This document shows, piece after piece, positions 36,842 to 44,927 of a stretch of 60,328 nt of DNA. The DNA comes from Chthonomonadales bacterium (GTDB lineage: Bacteria > Armatimonadota > Chthonomonadetes > Chthonomonadales > CAJBBX01): NCBI GenBank assembly GCA_027459625.1, contig DAIDHP010000023.1, positions 1 to 60,328 of the forward strand, given 5' to 3'. Numbering within the stretch: position 1 is the first letter of the stretch; each line of letters begins with the position of its first letter. The position numbers and the translations under genes are program-made. Below the pieces are notes generated by a model that saw nothing but the letters and a program-made list of their open reading frames with translations, was not told the DNA's origin and did not search any database.

Positions 36842-38113
36842 ATGCCCGCGCTATTGATCAATGCGGTGAAAGCCTCGAACATCCCATTGATTAAAAAGCT
36901 TTTGGCGTCAGGCGTGAATGTGGATGAAAGGGATGAAGAGGGCATGACCCCCTTGATGCACGCTCCAACACATCAAATCGCTGCCCTGTTGATACGCCAC
37001 GGTGCGAACGTGAATGCGAAGGACAATGAGGGGTGGACGCCTCTGATGCACACAGAGGATGTTAAAGTGGCAAATCTATTAACCATTCGCGGCGCCGATG
37101 TGAATGCAGCGGATATCTCGGGACGATCCGCGCTCTCGCACGCCTGCAATGCCGAGATTGCGAGACGTTTGATTCGCAAAGGCGCCAACTTGAATTACAA
37201 GGATGGGAATGGGAACACGAATTTAATGCACGTCCTCTATCCCGAGACGGCGCTGGTATTGATTGAACACGGCGCGGATGTGAACGCGAGGAACAAAACA
37301 GGCATGACGCCCCTGATGATGACTGAATTCGCGGATGTCGCCGAAGCGCTGATCGAGCGCGGGGCGGAAGTGGAAGCGAAAAAGAATGACGGATGTACGG
37401 CACTGATGCTGGCGGCTTTTCATGGACATGCGGACGCCGTCGAAGCGCTGCTCGAACGCGGCGCGGAAGTGGAAGCGAAAAGCAAGAATGGATGGACGGC
37501 GCTGATGCTGGCGGCTGAAAGAGGACGCTCCGATATCATCAAATTATTACTTAAAAACGGTGCGAACATTCATACGAAAGACAAAAATGGAAGGAAAGCC
37601 ATAGAGCATGCGCACTATTACAGTGAATCATATGAATTACTTAAAAGCTATTCCTTGTCGATACCGGATACGCATTCCGAGAAATACGCAATTAAAGTTG
37701 ACGAAACAATAAAGGTGTCAAATTTAATAGGAGAAATCATGGAGGATAGTTCTCAAGACATAGAGGGCAATAGGAATGACATATATTCAAAGAATATATT
37801 CTTAAAACCTGATGATTCTTATTATCTTTTTATATCTTCTTGCTTGAACATACCCTCTGATAAAATAGATTCATTGGATGGTATCTATTTATCCGTATTA
37901 AATCAGTTTTTGAAATCAAAAAAGATGGATAAAAAAGACTTCAAGTCCTTATGTGCAAAATACAATTGCATGGAACATGCTGCGATCGATAATATAAATT
38001 CCTGGTCTGATGAAATTTTCGAAGATGACCTAATATCATCCGAGGACAATTATTATATTTTAAACGACGAACTAATGGAGAAGATAAATGATTCAATCGC
38101 CTTCAAGCACTGA
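36842..38113 (+). CDS. ankyrin-repeat protein with C-terminal TerB-C-like domain
   Basis: 423 residues from the ATG at 36842 (the open frame to 36719 lacks a ribosome site). Residues 1-275 are about eight ankyrin repeats closely related to the upstream paralogue. After ESYELLKSYSLS a new region begins. Its last 90 residues resemble the TerB-C domain: LNQFLKSKKMDKKDFKSLC, then the hallmark DNINSWSDEIFEDDLI and a closing YYILNDELMEKI. TerB-N/TerB-C proteins are commonly encoded next to a BrxD-like ATPase and a BrxHI-like helicase. Here ankyrin repeats take the place of the TerB-N part. The DNA encoding the tail (from about 37680) is markedly AT-rich, suggesting acquisition. Overlaps the ATPase gene by 26 bases. 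Confidence 0.75.
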   Translation: MPALLINAVKASNIPLIKKLLASGVNVDERDEEGMTPLMHAPTHQIAALLIRHGANVNAKDNEGWTPLMHTEDVKVANLLTIRGADVNAADISGRSALSHACNAEIARRLIRKGANLNYKDGNGNTNLMHVLYPETALVLIEHGADVNARNKTGMTPLMMTEFADVAEALIERGAEVEAKKNDGCTALMLAAFHGHADAVEALLERGAEVEAKSKNGWTALMLAAERGRSDIIKLLLKNGANIHTKDKNGRKAIEHAHYYSESYELLKSYSLSIPDTHSEKYAIKVDETIKVSNLIGEIMEDSSQDIEGNRNDIYSKNIFLKPDDSYYLFISSCLNIPSDKIDSLDGIYLSVLNQFLKSKKMDKKDFKSLCAKYNCMEHAAIDNINSWSDEIFEDDLISSEDNYYILNDELMEKINDSIAFKH

Positions 38114-39431
38114 CTTATTTCAACAAGTGGAAATCCCCAGAAAAACTAGGGAGGCCATACTCTCCTCCCTTCGATCCGGCGTGGTTCCGCACATCGGGTT
38201 AAAATATATTCAAGTCGGGCGGTATCATGAAACGCAAGCGCTGCTCAAGGATTTGGACACCATATCCGATGGCGGAGCCTCCGTGCGCTTTATCCTTGGT
38301 CAATACGGCTCGGGAAAAACGTTTTTTTTGAATCTGATCAAAACGCTCGCCGTTGAAAAAAAGTTAGTGGTTGTGAACGCCGATATCACAAACGATCATC
38401 GCCTTTGTGGTGCCGGAGGCAAAGGGCGGGCTTTGTATGCGCATTTAATGAAGAACATGTCCACCCGCTCTTCCCGTGAGGGCGGAGCGTTGGATAGCAT
38501 TTTGGAAAATTTCATATCCTCTCTCAACAATGAGGAGAATGATAAGGATTCTATCAATAGCTCACTCCAATATAAAATAAAAAGACGAATAACCAATATT
38601 TGCACGCAAGTGAACGCTTATGATTTCGCCTCGATTTTGAATATTTATTACTTAGCGTATCAATCGAATAATGATTATAGGAAAAATAACGTCTTGAGAT
38701 GGTTACGAGCCGGATTTACGACAAAATCCGAGGCTAACGCAGAATTAGGAGTTAAATCCACCATTGATGATCACAACATCATCGACTACCTGAAATTAAT
38801 GGCTCATTTTGTCAGGATGGCGGGTTACAAGGGTTTAATTGTGAATATCGACGAGATGGGCGTTCTCACAAACAACTTAAGCAGCGCCATCGCACGCAAG
38901 GCGAATTACGAAATAATCCTCAGAATCGTCAACGATTGCCTTCAAGGGGATGCCGAGAGCATTGGTTTCATCTTTGCGGGAGTGGATGAATTTATAGATG
39001 ATCCGAAGCGAGGTTTGTATAGCTATGAGGCGCTGGCTTCCCGTCTCGCGAGAAACCCCTACTCGCGCGATGGTCTGATCAATTATTCCGGGCCTGTAAT
39101 CCGCCTGAAAAATCTGACATTGGAGGAAATACATCTGCTCTTATGGCGCATCAGGTTCGTATTCGCGGGAGGCGACCCCCAAAAATATATCGTTCCAGAT
39201 GAAGCGATTACCACCTTCATGGCTCGTAGCAACAATACATTAGGCTCCGAGTATTATCGGACACCTCGCGAGGCGGTGAAATCGTTTGTGAGTTTTTTGG
39301 ATTTGGTCGATCAAAACAAAGATGTTCCCTGGAATGACATTCTAAAAAATGTGAAAATTGAAAAAACGCCATTGGAGGAATCGACACCCACTCCGCTTGA
39401 TGACGACGATCTCACTCCCTTTCGTCTATAA
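38088..39431 (+). CDS. BrxD-like (DUF2791) P-loop ATPase
   Basis: 447 residues. Begins with the family pattern RKTREAILSSLRSGVVPHIGLKYIQVGR, then Walker A GQYGSGKT at 71-78 and Walker B GLIVNIDEMG near 253, followed by an arginine-rich AAA+-like lid. This is the DUF2791/BrxD family of BREX types 2 and 6 and of TerB-associated modules. Translationally coupled to the ankyrin-TerB-C gene and three bases from the helicase gene. No PglX, PglZ or BrxC neighbours, so it is not a canonical BREX locus. Likely a DNA- or partner-loading ATPase. Confidence 0.85.
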   Translation: MIQSPSSTDLFQQVEIPRKTREAILSSLRSGVVPHIGLKYIQVGRYHETQALLKDLDTISDGGASVRFILGQYGSGKTFFLNLIKTLAVEKKLVVVNADITNDHRLCGAGGKGRALYAHLMKNMSTRSSREGGALDSILENFISSLNNEENDKDSINSSLQYKIKRRITNICTQVNAYDFASILNIYYLAYQSNNDYRKNNVLRWLRAGFTTKSEANAELGVKSTIDDHNIIDYLKLMAHFVRMAGYKGLIVNIDEMGVLTNNLSSAIARKANYEIILRIVNDCLQGDAESIGFIFAGVDEFIDDPKRGLYSYEALASRLARNPYSRDGLINYSGPVIRLKNLTLEEIHLLLWRIRFVFAGGDPQKYIVPDEAITTFMARSNNTLGSEYYRTPREAVKSFVSFLDLVDQNKDVPWNDILKNVKIEKTPLEESTPTPLDDDDLTPFRL

Positions 39432-39434
39432 ACC

Positions 39435-41633
39435 ATGGTTATGACACCTGACGAAGCCTATAAGCTCCTGCATGTTAGGCTGCAGGAGATGCTTTACCGA
39501 ATGCGCTGGGTGCGGCTCAAATCCATTCAAGTGGATGCGATTGAAGCCGTGTATGCGGGCGGCTCCGATTTTATCATCTCGGCAACCACCGGGGGAGGAA
39601 AGACGGAAGCCGCCTTCCTCCCGATAATCTCCAAGCTTGTTGACTCCACGGAACACAGCGTCGAGGCGCTGTACGTCAGCCCGCTCAAGGCGCTTATCAA
39701 CGATCAGTTCCGCAGGCTGGAAGAGCTCTGTCAGTTAACCGACATCCCCGTTCACAAGTGGCATGGCGATGTCACTCCATCCGCCAAAAAGCGCCTTCTC
39801 TTATCCCCTTCCGGCATACTCCTGACCACGCCGGAATCGCTTGAATCTCATTTCATCAACCATCAGGAATATCTCAGGATGTTGTTCCCCAAGCTGAAAT
39901 ACATCGTGATAGACGAACTCCACGCCTTTTACGGGGCGGAGAGAGGGGCTCACCTTCGCAGCTTGGTCTCCCGCCTGCAACGGTACTCCTCCTATAAGCC
40001 GCGCATCATCGCGCTATCCGCCACATTGGGCGACATGCGGACGGCGAAGTATTGGGTGAACGGCATCAATCCGGACGCCGTGAAGATCATCCTTGGCAGT
40101 GACACCAAGGAATCGCATATCGGCGTTAAAGCCTATCTTCCAAATCCGGACGAAACCCCCTCATGTGAGACCGGCACGGATATTATCGTAACGAGTGAGG
40201 ATACGCGCCTCATTGATGATATCATAAGGATTTTTGCGGGAAACACCGCCTTGGTATTCGCCAATAGCAAACGCGATTTGGAACGCTACACCGACCAACT
40301 CAACGCACGAATGAAGGAGTTGGGCAAAATATCCCCGTTCCGAATCCATCACGGCTCTCTTTCCAAGGCGGAGAGGGAATCCACCGAGGAATCGCTGCGC
40401 TCCCCCAAGCCCGTCGTGACCCTCTGTTCCGGCACTTTGGAGCTTGGCATCGACGTTGGAAACGTGAAGCTCATCGGGCAGATAGGCGTTCCATGGTCGG
40501 TGACATCTCTGCGGCAGAAGCTGGGCAGAAGCGGCAGGAGAGATGAAGAGCCCTCGATCCTCAGGCTCTTAATCATCGAGAATGACGATATATATCTGAG
40601 TATCATTCATCATTTGCGCCTTGATCTTCTTAAGACAGTCGCGATGGTTGAATTGATGATCGAGCCGTGGTGCGAACCACCGGAAACCGACAAATGGCAT
40701 CTCTCCACCTTCATCCACCAAGTGATGAGCCTGATCGCCGAGACGGGAGGAGCCACCGCGTCCTATCTCTACGATCGCTTGGTGCGAAGCGGTGCGTTTG
40801 ACAATCTGAACAAGGAGATTTTCCTGCGTGTTCTGAGGGATATGGGATCCGAGGATTTAATCAATCAGATTGCGGATGGGTCGCTGATTCTCGGATTGAA
40901 AGGCGAACGCATTGTAAGGAATTACAACTTCTACGCCGCCTTCAATGGAAGATATGAGATACCTGTGTATGAAGGAAGCAAGCAGATAGGAATGATATCG
41001 GGTTTGCCGGGCAACGGCGCTGCGAGGTCTCTGATTTTGGCGGGAAAACGCTGGAAAATCACGGAGGTGGCGCACAACAAAATCACTGTGGAGCCCTCCT
41101 CCTCCGGTCAATTACCCTATTTCCACGGTACGCCTTATATTGCGGTCCATCCGCGTATCCATTCTAAAATGCGGGAGTTGCTCGAGAACGATATCCTTCC
41201 GAACTACCTTGACGAGAAATCCAAAACCATGCTGAAGGATGCTCGTTCATTTGCTCGGAGCCGTAAGATATTGGAAAGCCCTTTTTTGACTCACAAAGAT
41301 AAGATTTTTTGGTTCACTTGGTGCGGTTCGAAAGTGAATACGACCCTATTAGGGATGGGATTGCTGAAAGGACTGAATGTGGAAGATGAGGACATAGCCC
41401 TTGCTTTTAACAACTCGTCCCTCAAGGATATCAAACGGAGATATCTCTCTTTTCTTGAGGAGCCGTGCGAACTCCTTCAAGTGGCGGCGAAATTCCCCTT
41501 GCAAGCGGTGGAGAAATTCGACTGCTTCCTCGGCGACGAATTGCGCGCCGAAATGTTCGCGCATAACTATCTCGACATTCCCGGAGCGATGAAAGTGATT
41601 GAAACGCTCGAAAATGGAGATGAGCCCGAATAG
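39435..41633 (+). CDS. BrxHI/Lhr-like SF2 helicase
   Basis: 732 residues. Motif I ATTGGGKTEAAF (about 50-61), motif II DELH near 159 followed by ERGAHLRSLVSRL, motif III ALSATLGD, motif V CSGTLELGIDVG and motif VI QKLGRSGRR. This is the Lhr/BrxHI group of SF2 helicases. The C-terminal half lacks the long Lhr extension, as in BrxHI of BREX. It starts three bases after the ATPase stop and is the last gene of the operon. Expected to translocate on or unwind DNA together with the BrxD-like ATPase. Confidence 0.88.
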   Translation: MVMTPDEAYKLLHVRLQEMLYRMRWVRLKSIQVDAIEAVYAGGSDFIISATTGGGKTEAAFLPIISKLVDSTEHSVEALYVSPLKALINDQFRRLEELCQLTDIPVHKWHGDVTPSAKKRLLLSPSGILLTTPESLESHFINHQEYLRMLFPKLKYIVIDELHAFYGAERGAHLRSLVSRLQRYSSYKPRIIALSATLGDMRTAKYWVNGINPDAVKIILGSDTKESHIGVKAYLPNPDETPSCETGTDIIVTSEDTRLIDDIIRIFAGNTALVFANSKRDLERYTDQLNARMKELGKISPFRIHHGSLSKAERESTEESLRSPKPVVTLCSGTLELGIDVGNVKLIGQIGVPWSVTSLRQKLGRSGRRDEEPSILRLLIIENDDIYLSIIHHLRLDLLKTVAMVELMIEPWCEPPETDKWHLSTFIHQVMSLIAETGGATASYLYDRLVRSGAFDNLNKEIFLRVLRDMGSEDLINQIADGSLILGLKGERIVRNYNFYAAFNGRYEIPVYEGSKQIGMISGLPGNGAARSLILAGKRWKITEVAHNKITVEPSSSGQLPYFHGTPYIAVHPRIHSKMRELLENDILPNYLDEKSKTMLKDARSFARSRKILESPFLTHKDKIFWFTWCGSKVNTTLLGMGLLKGLNVEDEDIALAFNNSSLKDIKRRYLSFLEEPCELLQVAAKFPLQAVEKFDCFLGDELRAEMFAHNYLDIPGAMKVIETLENGDEPE

Positions 41634-41857
41634 AGCCCCTTGTCCCCATCCATGTTGCGAACGGTTCATCCCCCTCGTTGCGTCGCCGATATTTGTATGC
41701 CATACTTCAACTGAAATCGATACCTATTGATGGGCATTATTACAGCGCCACGCTCCGGTTGAGGGGGTGGCTATGACGCACAAGGCTTTTTGAAACCTTT
41801 CTCGTATCCGATTTTGGAAAAAACGCATCCGATAAAAGTCGACTGATCCGTAGCAAA

Positions 41858-44800
41858 ATGGGGGCAAACATGGGCAAATCCCTGCGATATCTTCTCATCA
41901 TCCTTGCCTGCGGCGTGCTGTCCACAGCCAAGGCGCAAAGCTTAAGGTTTCATTTCAACACTCGCGTAAACACCCCGCAAGGCTGGAAACTCACCGGCGG
42001 CGAAGGGGCGTGGGAGAAGACCGGTCCCGCCGCGAAGGAGAGAAGCCTCTCCGTAACGGGCGATGGCACCGATTCCAACACCTGGGAATATTCCCTGCCG
42101 TCGCTCACCCCCATGGGCGATTACCGCTTCACATTCCGAATGCGCTGCTCCGAAGGCTCGGCGGGCGGCTGCGCGGTGTCCGGCACCTCCTTCTGCAATC
42201 ACGACTTCATCCCCACCACGAATTGGAAAACCTACTCCTTCGTTTTCACCGCGCCACCAACGGTCTCCAAGGCGACTCTCCGCCTGGGGCAGTGGCAATT
42301 GAAGGGAACGGTCTGCTTCGCCGACGTATCCCTGGAACCGGTCACCCCAGTGAACACCGTGGTCAAGGTGGACGGCGAACCTTTCATCATGGGCGACGGC
42401 GAACGCCTCACGGGCGATTCCTACATCTTCCAGCCCGGTTTGGGGGGAGACAATATCAACGGAAGCAGGTCACTGGAGAGCTTCACCGCCACCTTCAACT
42501 CCAACCGCTGGGTCTTCGGGGAGGGTCAGACGGTCACCTATCGACTCGGCAACCCCTTTCCCTTTCGCGACGGCATGGTGACCGTGGATATGAACTACCA
42601 CATCGGCGGGGAGTGTTTGGTGCAGATATCCGCTTCCGGTAACGACTGGCAAACGATCGGAACTCTCACCGACGTGGGACAAAGGAGCTTCGCTGTGCCG
42701 CTCGCCACCACGGACACCTCGGATTTCCGCATTCGGCTAAAAGCCTCGCCGGACCCCGCGCACTCCGACGCTCCCGTCAACTTTCAGATCGACGAGGGAG
42801 TCTTCACATGCAGGATGAACGGAAAAACGCCGGTGTGCGCGGGAAAAACGCTCTACCTCGCAGGCGCTCAGCCAAAGTGGGGCGATGTGGCATATGCGCT
42901 TACGAACTCCGACCTTGTCATCCAAGTCAGACCCAAGTCCGCATCCCTGATGCGCCGCATGAAAGCCGATATGCTGTTCAAGAAGGAAGGCAAGCTCAAG
43001 TCAATCCGCGCCCTGTCGTTCCGTGAAACCGAGAAAGGGGTCTATCAGGCGGCTGCGGAGATGAACTCCTTCCCTGCGGGGGATTCGGAAATGATCGTCG
43101 CGTTGAAGCCCGAAGGAGGCGGCGCCACCGCATACGTGGCTCAAACGTCCCTTTACTCCCCGGATTACTACGCCGGCGTCTTCGGCAAAAGGCTTAAGGC
43201 GCCGAAGGGGTGCCTGCTCTGGTGGTGCGTCGGGGCGAGAAAGGTGTCGCTCACGCGCAAAGCCCCAGAATCGGCGAGTTCGGCGATAACCTTCGCGGCG
43301 GCGAGACGTGAACATCAGGCGATGCAACTAATCGTGGTTCCGCAAAAGGCCGGAGTGATGAAGGTGCGCGTCACCGACCTGCGCGGGCCTCGCGGCGCGG
43401 TCATCCCCGCCTCGGCGATCTCGCTGCGTGAAGTGGCGTACGTGCCGATCACCACGCCGACGGATAACATCGGGCTCGCAGGCGAGTGGCCCGACCCGCT
43501 GCCGCCCCTTCCCGCCAACTGGCGCCCGGCCCCCGAACGCAACAACCCGATCTGGATCACGCTCAACGTGCCGGAAAACGCACGCGCGGGCGATTACACA
43601 GGCTTCATCCTTCTGCAATCCTCGAACGGATGGAGGGCGAACGCGACGGTGAGGTGCCATGTGTGGAACTTCTCCCTGCCGGTTCACACCGCGCTGCGTT
43701 CAGGCTTCGGAGTGGACCCCGGGACTATTCAGCAGTATTTCCATATCAAATCCAAAACCGCTCTTGAGAAGGAGTGGGTGCTGTTCATGAAGGCGTTCGC
43801 CAAAAACGGCATCAACCCCTATAACCCCATGGCGCTGCATCCCTTCGAGATGAGCCTCGATAAATCCACATCGCCGGGGGAAATCAGGATCAACTTCGAC
43901 GGCTTCGACCGCGACGCCCGCAAATATCTGAACGGACTTGGATTCAACGCCTTCACCATCGACATCCCCGGCATGGGCGGCGGGCGATACCCGAATTACG
44001 ACGATGGCTCCCTGTACGGTTACGCTGCGGGAACGCCGCAATACGAGGAACTGATGGCTCAGGCGGGGAAAATCATCCAAAACCATCTGAAGGAAAACGG
44101 ATGGCTGCGGAAAGCTTACATCTACTGGTACGACGAGCCCAGTCCCAACGATTATCCCTTCGTCGCACGAGGGATGAAGCGGTTGGAACGCATTGTGCCC
44201 GATATCAAACGGATCATGACCGTTGCGATCACCCCGCAGTTGTACGGCGATGTGAACCTTTGGTGCCCCATCACCCCGAACTTTTCCGCCGAGGCGTGCA
44301 GGGAGCGTCAAAAGCTGGGAGAAGAGGTGTGGTGGTACGTATGCACCGGCCCCAAGGCGCCCTACTGCGGCGAATTCATCGACCACCCCGCCATCGAGAT
44401 GCGAATGTGGCTATGGCAAACGTGGAAGTATCACGTGAACGGAGTGCTGATATGGGATACAACCTACTGGAACAGCCCGTATCACTCCAAGGGCGGTACT
44501 CTTCAGAATCCCTGGGAGGACCCAATGAGCTACGTCTCGGACAGCCAGGGGATGTGGGGCAACGGCGACGGGCGATTCTTCTACCCGCCGCAGGATTATG
44601 CAAGCAATGACTCGGAGCGGATCGCGCCTCCGGTGCCGTCGCTCCGATGGGAGATGCTCGGAGAGGGGGTGGAGGATTGGGACTATCTGCACCTTCTTCA
44701 GTCTCTCGTAAGCAGACTGAAATCCCCCACCGAGCGGGCGAAATACGAGTCGCTCCTGAAAGTGCCCGACACAATCTGCCGGGACATGACCCATTTCACG

Positions 44801-44869
44801 GACGACCCCGACCTCCTCTACGCCCGTCGTGCGGAGATCGCCAAGGCGATAGAGAGGCTGGAGAGGTAA
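41858..44869 (+). CDS. secreted DUF4091/GH123-like glycoside hydrolase
   Basis: 1003 residues (an ATG at 41870 is an alternative). Signal peptide SLRYLLIILACGVLSTAKAQ. The N-terminal 320 residues form two beta-sandwich domains (PQGWKLTGGEGAW... carbohydrate-binding type). A long TIM barrel (residues about 590-900) has YWYDEPSP near 757, the adjacent Asp-Glu pair of GH123 beta-N-acetylgalactosaminidases and their DUF4091 relatives. It ends DWDYLHLLQSL, a conserved DUF4091 close. Substrate probably an N-acetylhexosamine-containing glycan, by family only. Confidence 0.78.
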   Translation: MGANMGKSLRYLLIILACGVLSTAKAQSLRFHFNTRVNTPQGWKLTGGEGAWEKTGPAAKERSLSVTGDGTDSNTWEYSLPSLTPMGDYRFTFRMRCSEGSAGGCAVSGTSFCNHDFIPTTNWKTYSFVFTAPPTVSKATLRLGQWQLKGTVCFADVSLEPVTPVNTVVKVDGEPFIMGDGERLTGDSYIFQPGLGGDNINGSRSLESFTATFNSNRWVFGEGQTVTYRLGNPFPFRDGMVTVDMNYHIGGECLVQISASGNDWQTIGTLTDVGQRSFAVPLATTDTSDFRIRLKASPDPAHSDAPVNFQIDEGVFTCRMNGKTPVCAGKTLYLAGAQPKWGDVAYALTNSDLVIQVRPKSASLMRRMKADMLFKKEGKLKSIRALSFRETEKGVYQAAAEMNSFPAGDSEMIVALKPEGGGATAYVAQTSLYSPDYYAGVFGKRLKAPKGCLLWWCVGARKVSLTRKAPESASSAITFAAARREHQAMQLIVVPQKAGVMKVRVTDLRGPRGAVIPASAISLREVAYVPITTPTDNIGLAGEWPDPLPPLPANWRPAPERNNPIWITLNVPENARAGDYTGFILLQSSNGWRANATVRCHVWNFSLPVHTALRSGFGVDPGTIQQYFHIKSKTALEKEWVLFMKAFAKNGINPYNPMALHPFEMSLDKSTSPGEIRINFDGFDRDARKYLNGLGFNAFTIDIPGMGGGRYPNYDDGSLYGYAAGTPQYEELMAQAGKIIQNHLKENGWLRKAYIYWYDEPSPNDYPFVARGMKRLERIVPDIKRIMTVAITPQLYGDVNLWCPITPNFSAEACRERQKLGEEVWWYVCTGPKAPYCGEFIDHPAIEMRMWLWQTWKYHVNGVLIWDTTYWNSPYHSKGGTLQNPWEDPMSYVSDSQGMWGNGDGRFFYPPQDYASNDSERIAPPVPSLRWEMLGEGVEDWDYLHLLQSLVSRLKSPTERAKYESLLKVPDTICRDMTHFTDDPDLLYARRAEIAKAIERLER

Positions 44870-44889
44870 TCCTCTTCGGCTAATCGGAC

Positions 44890-44922
44890 TGATCGGGCGG
44901 ATCGGACAAATCCGCCCGATCA
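44890..44922. terminator. bidirectional terminator hairpin
   Basis: Perfect 13-base arms 44890-44902 and 44910-44922 (TGATCGGGCGGAT type) with a seven-base loop, between convergent genes ending at 44869 and 44928. Confidence 0.85.
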
Positions 44923-44927
44923 AGCGC

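Noticed and set aside
38088-41633. canonical BREX locus
   Set aside because: Only the BrxD- and BrxHI-like genes are present; no PglX, PglZ, BrxC, BrxA or BrxB.
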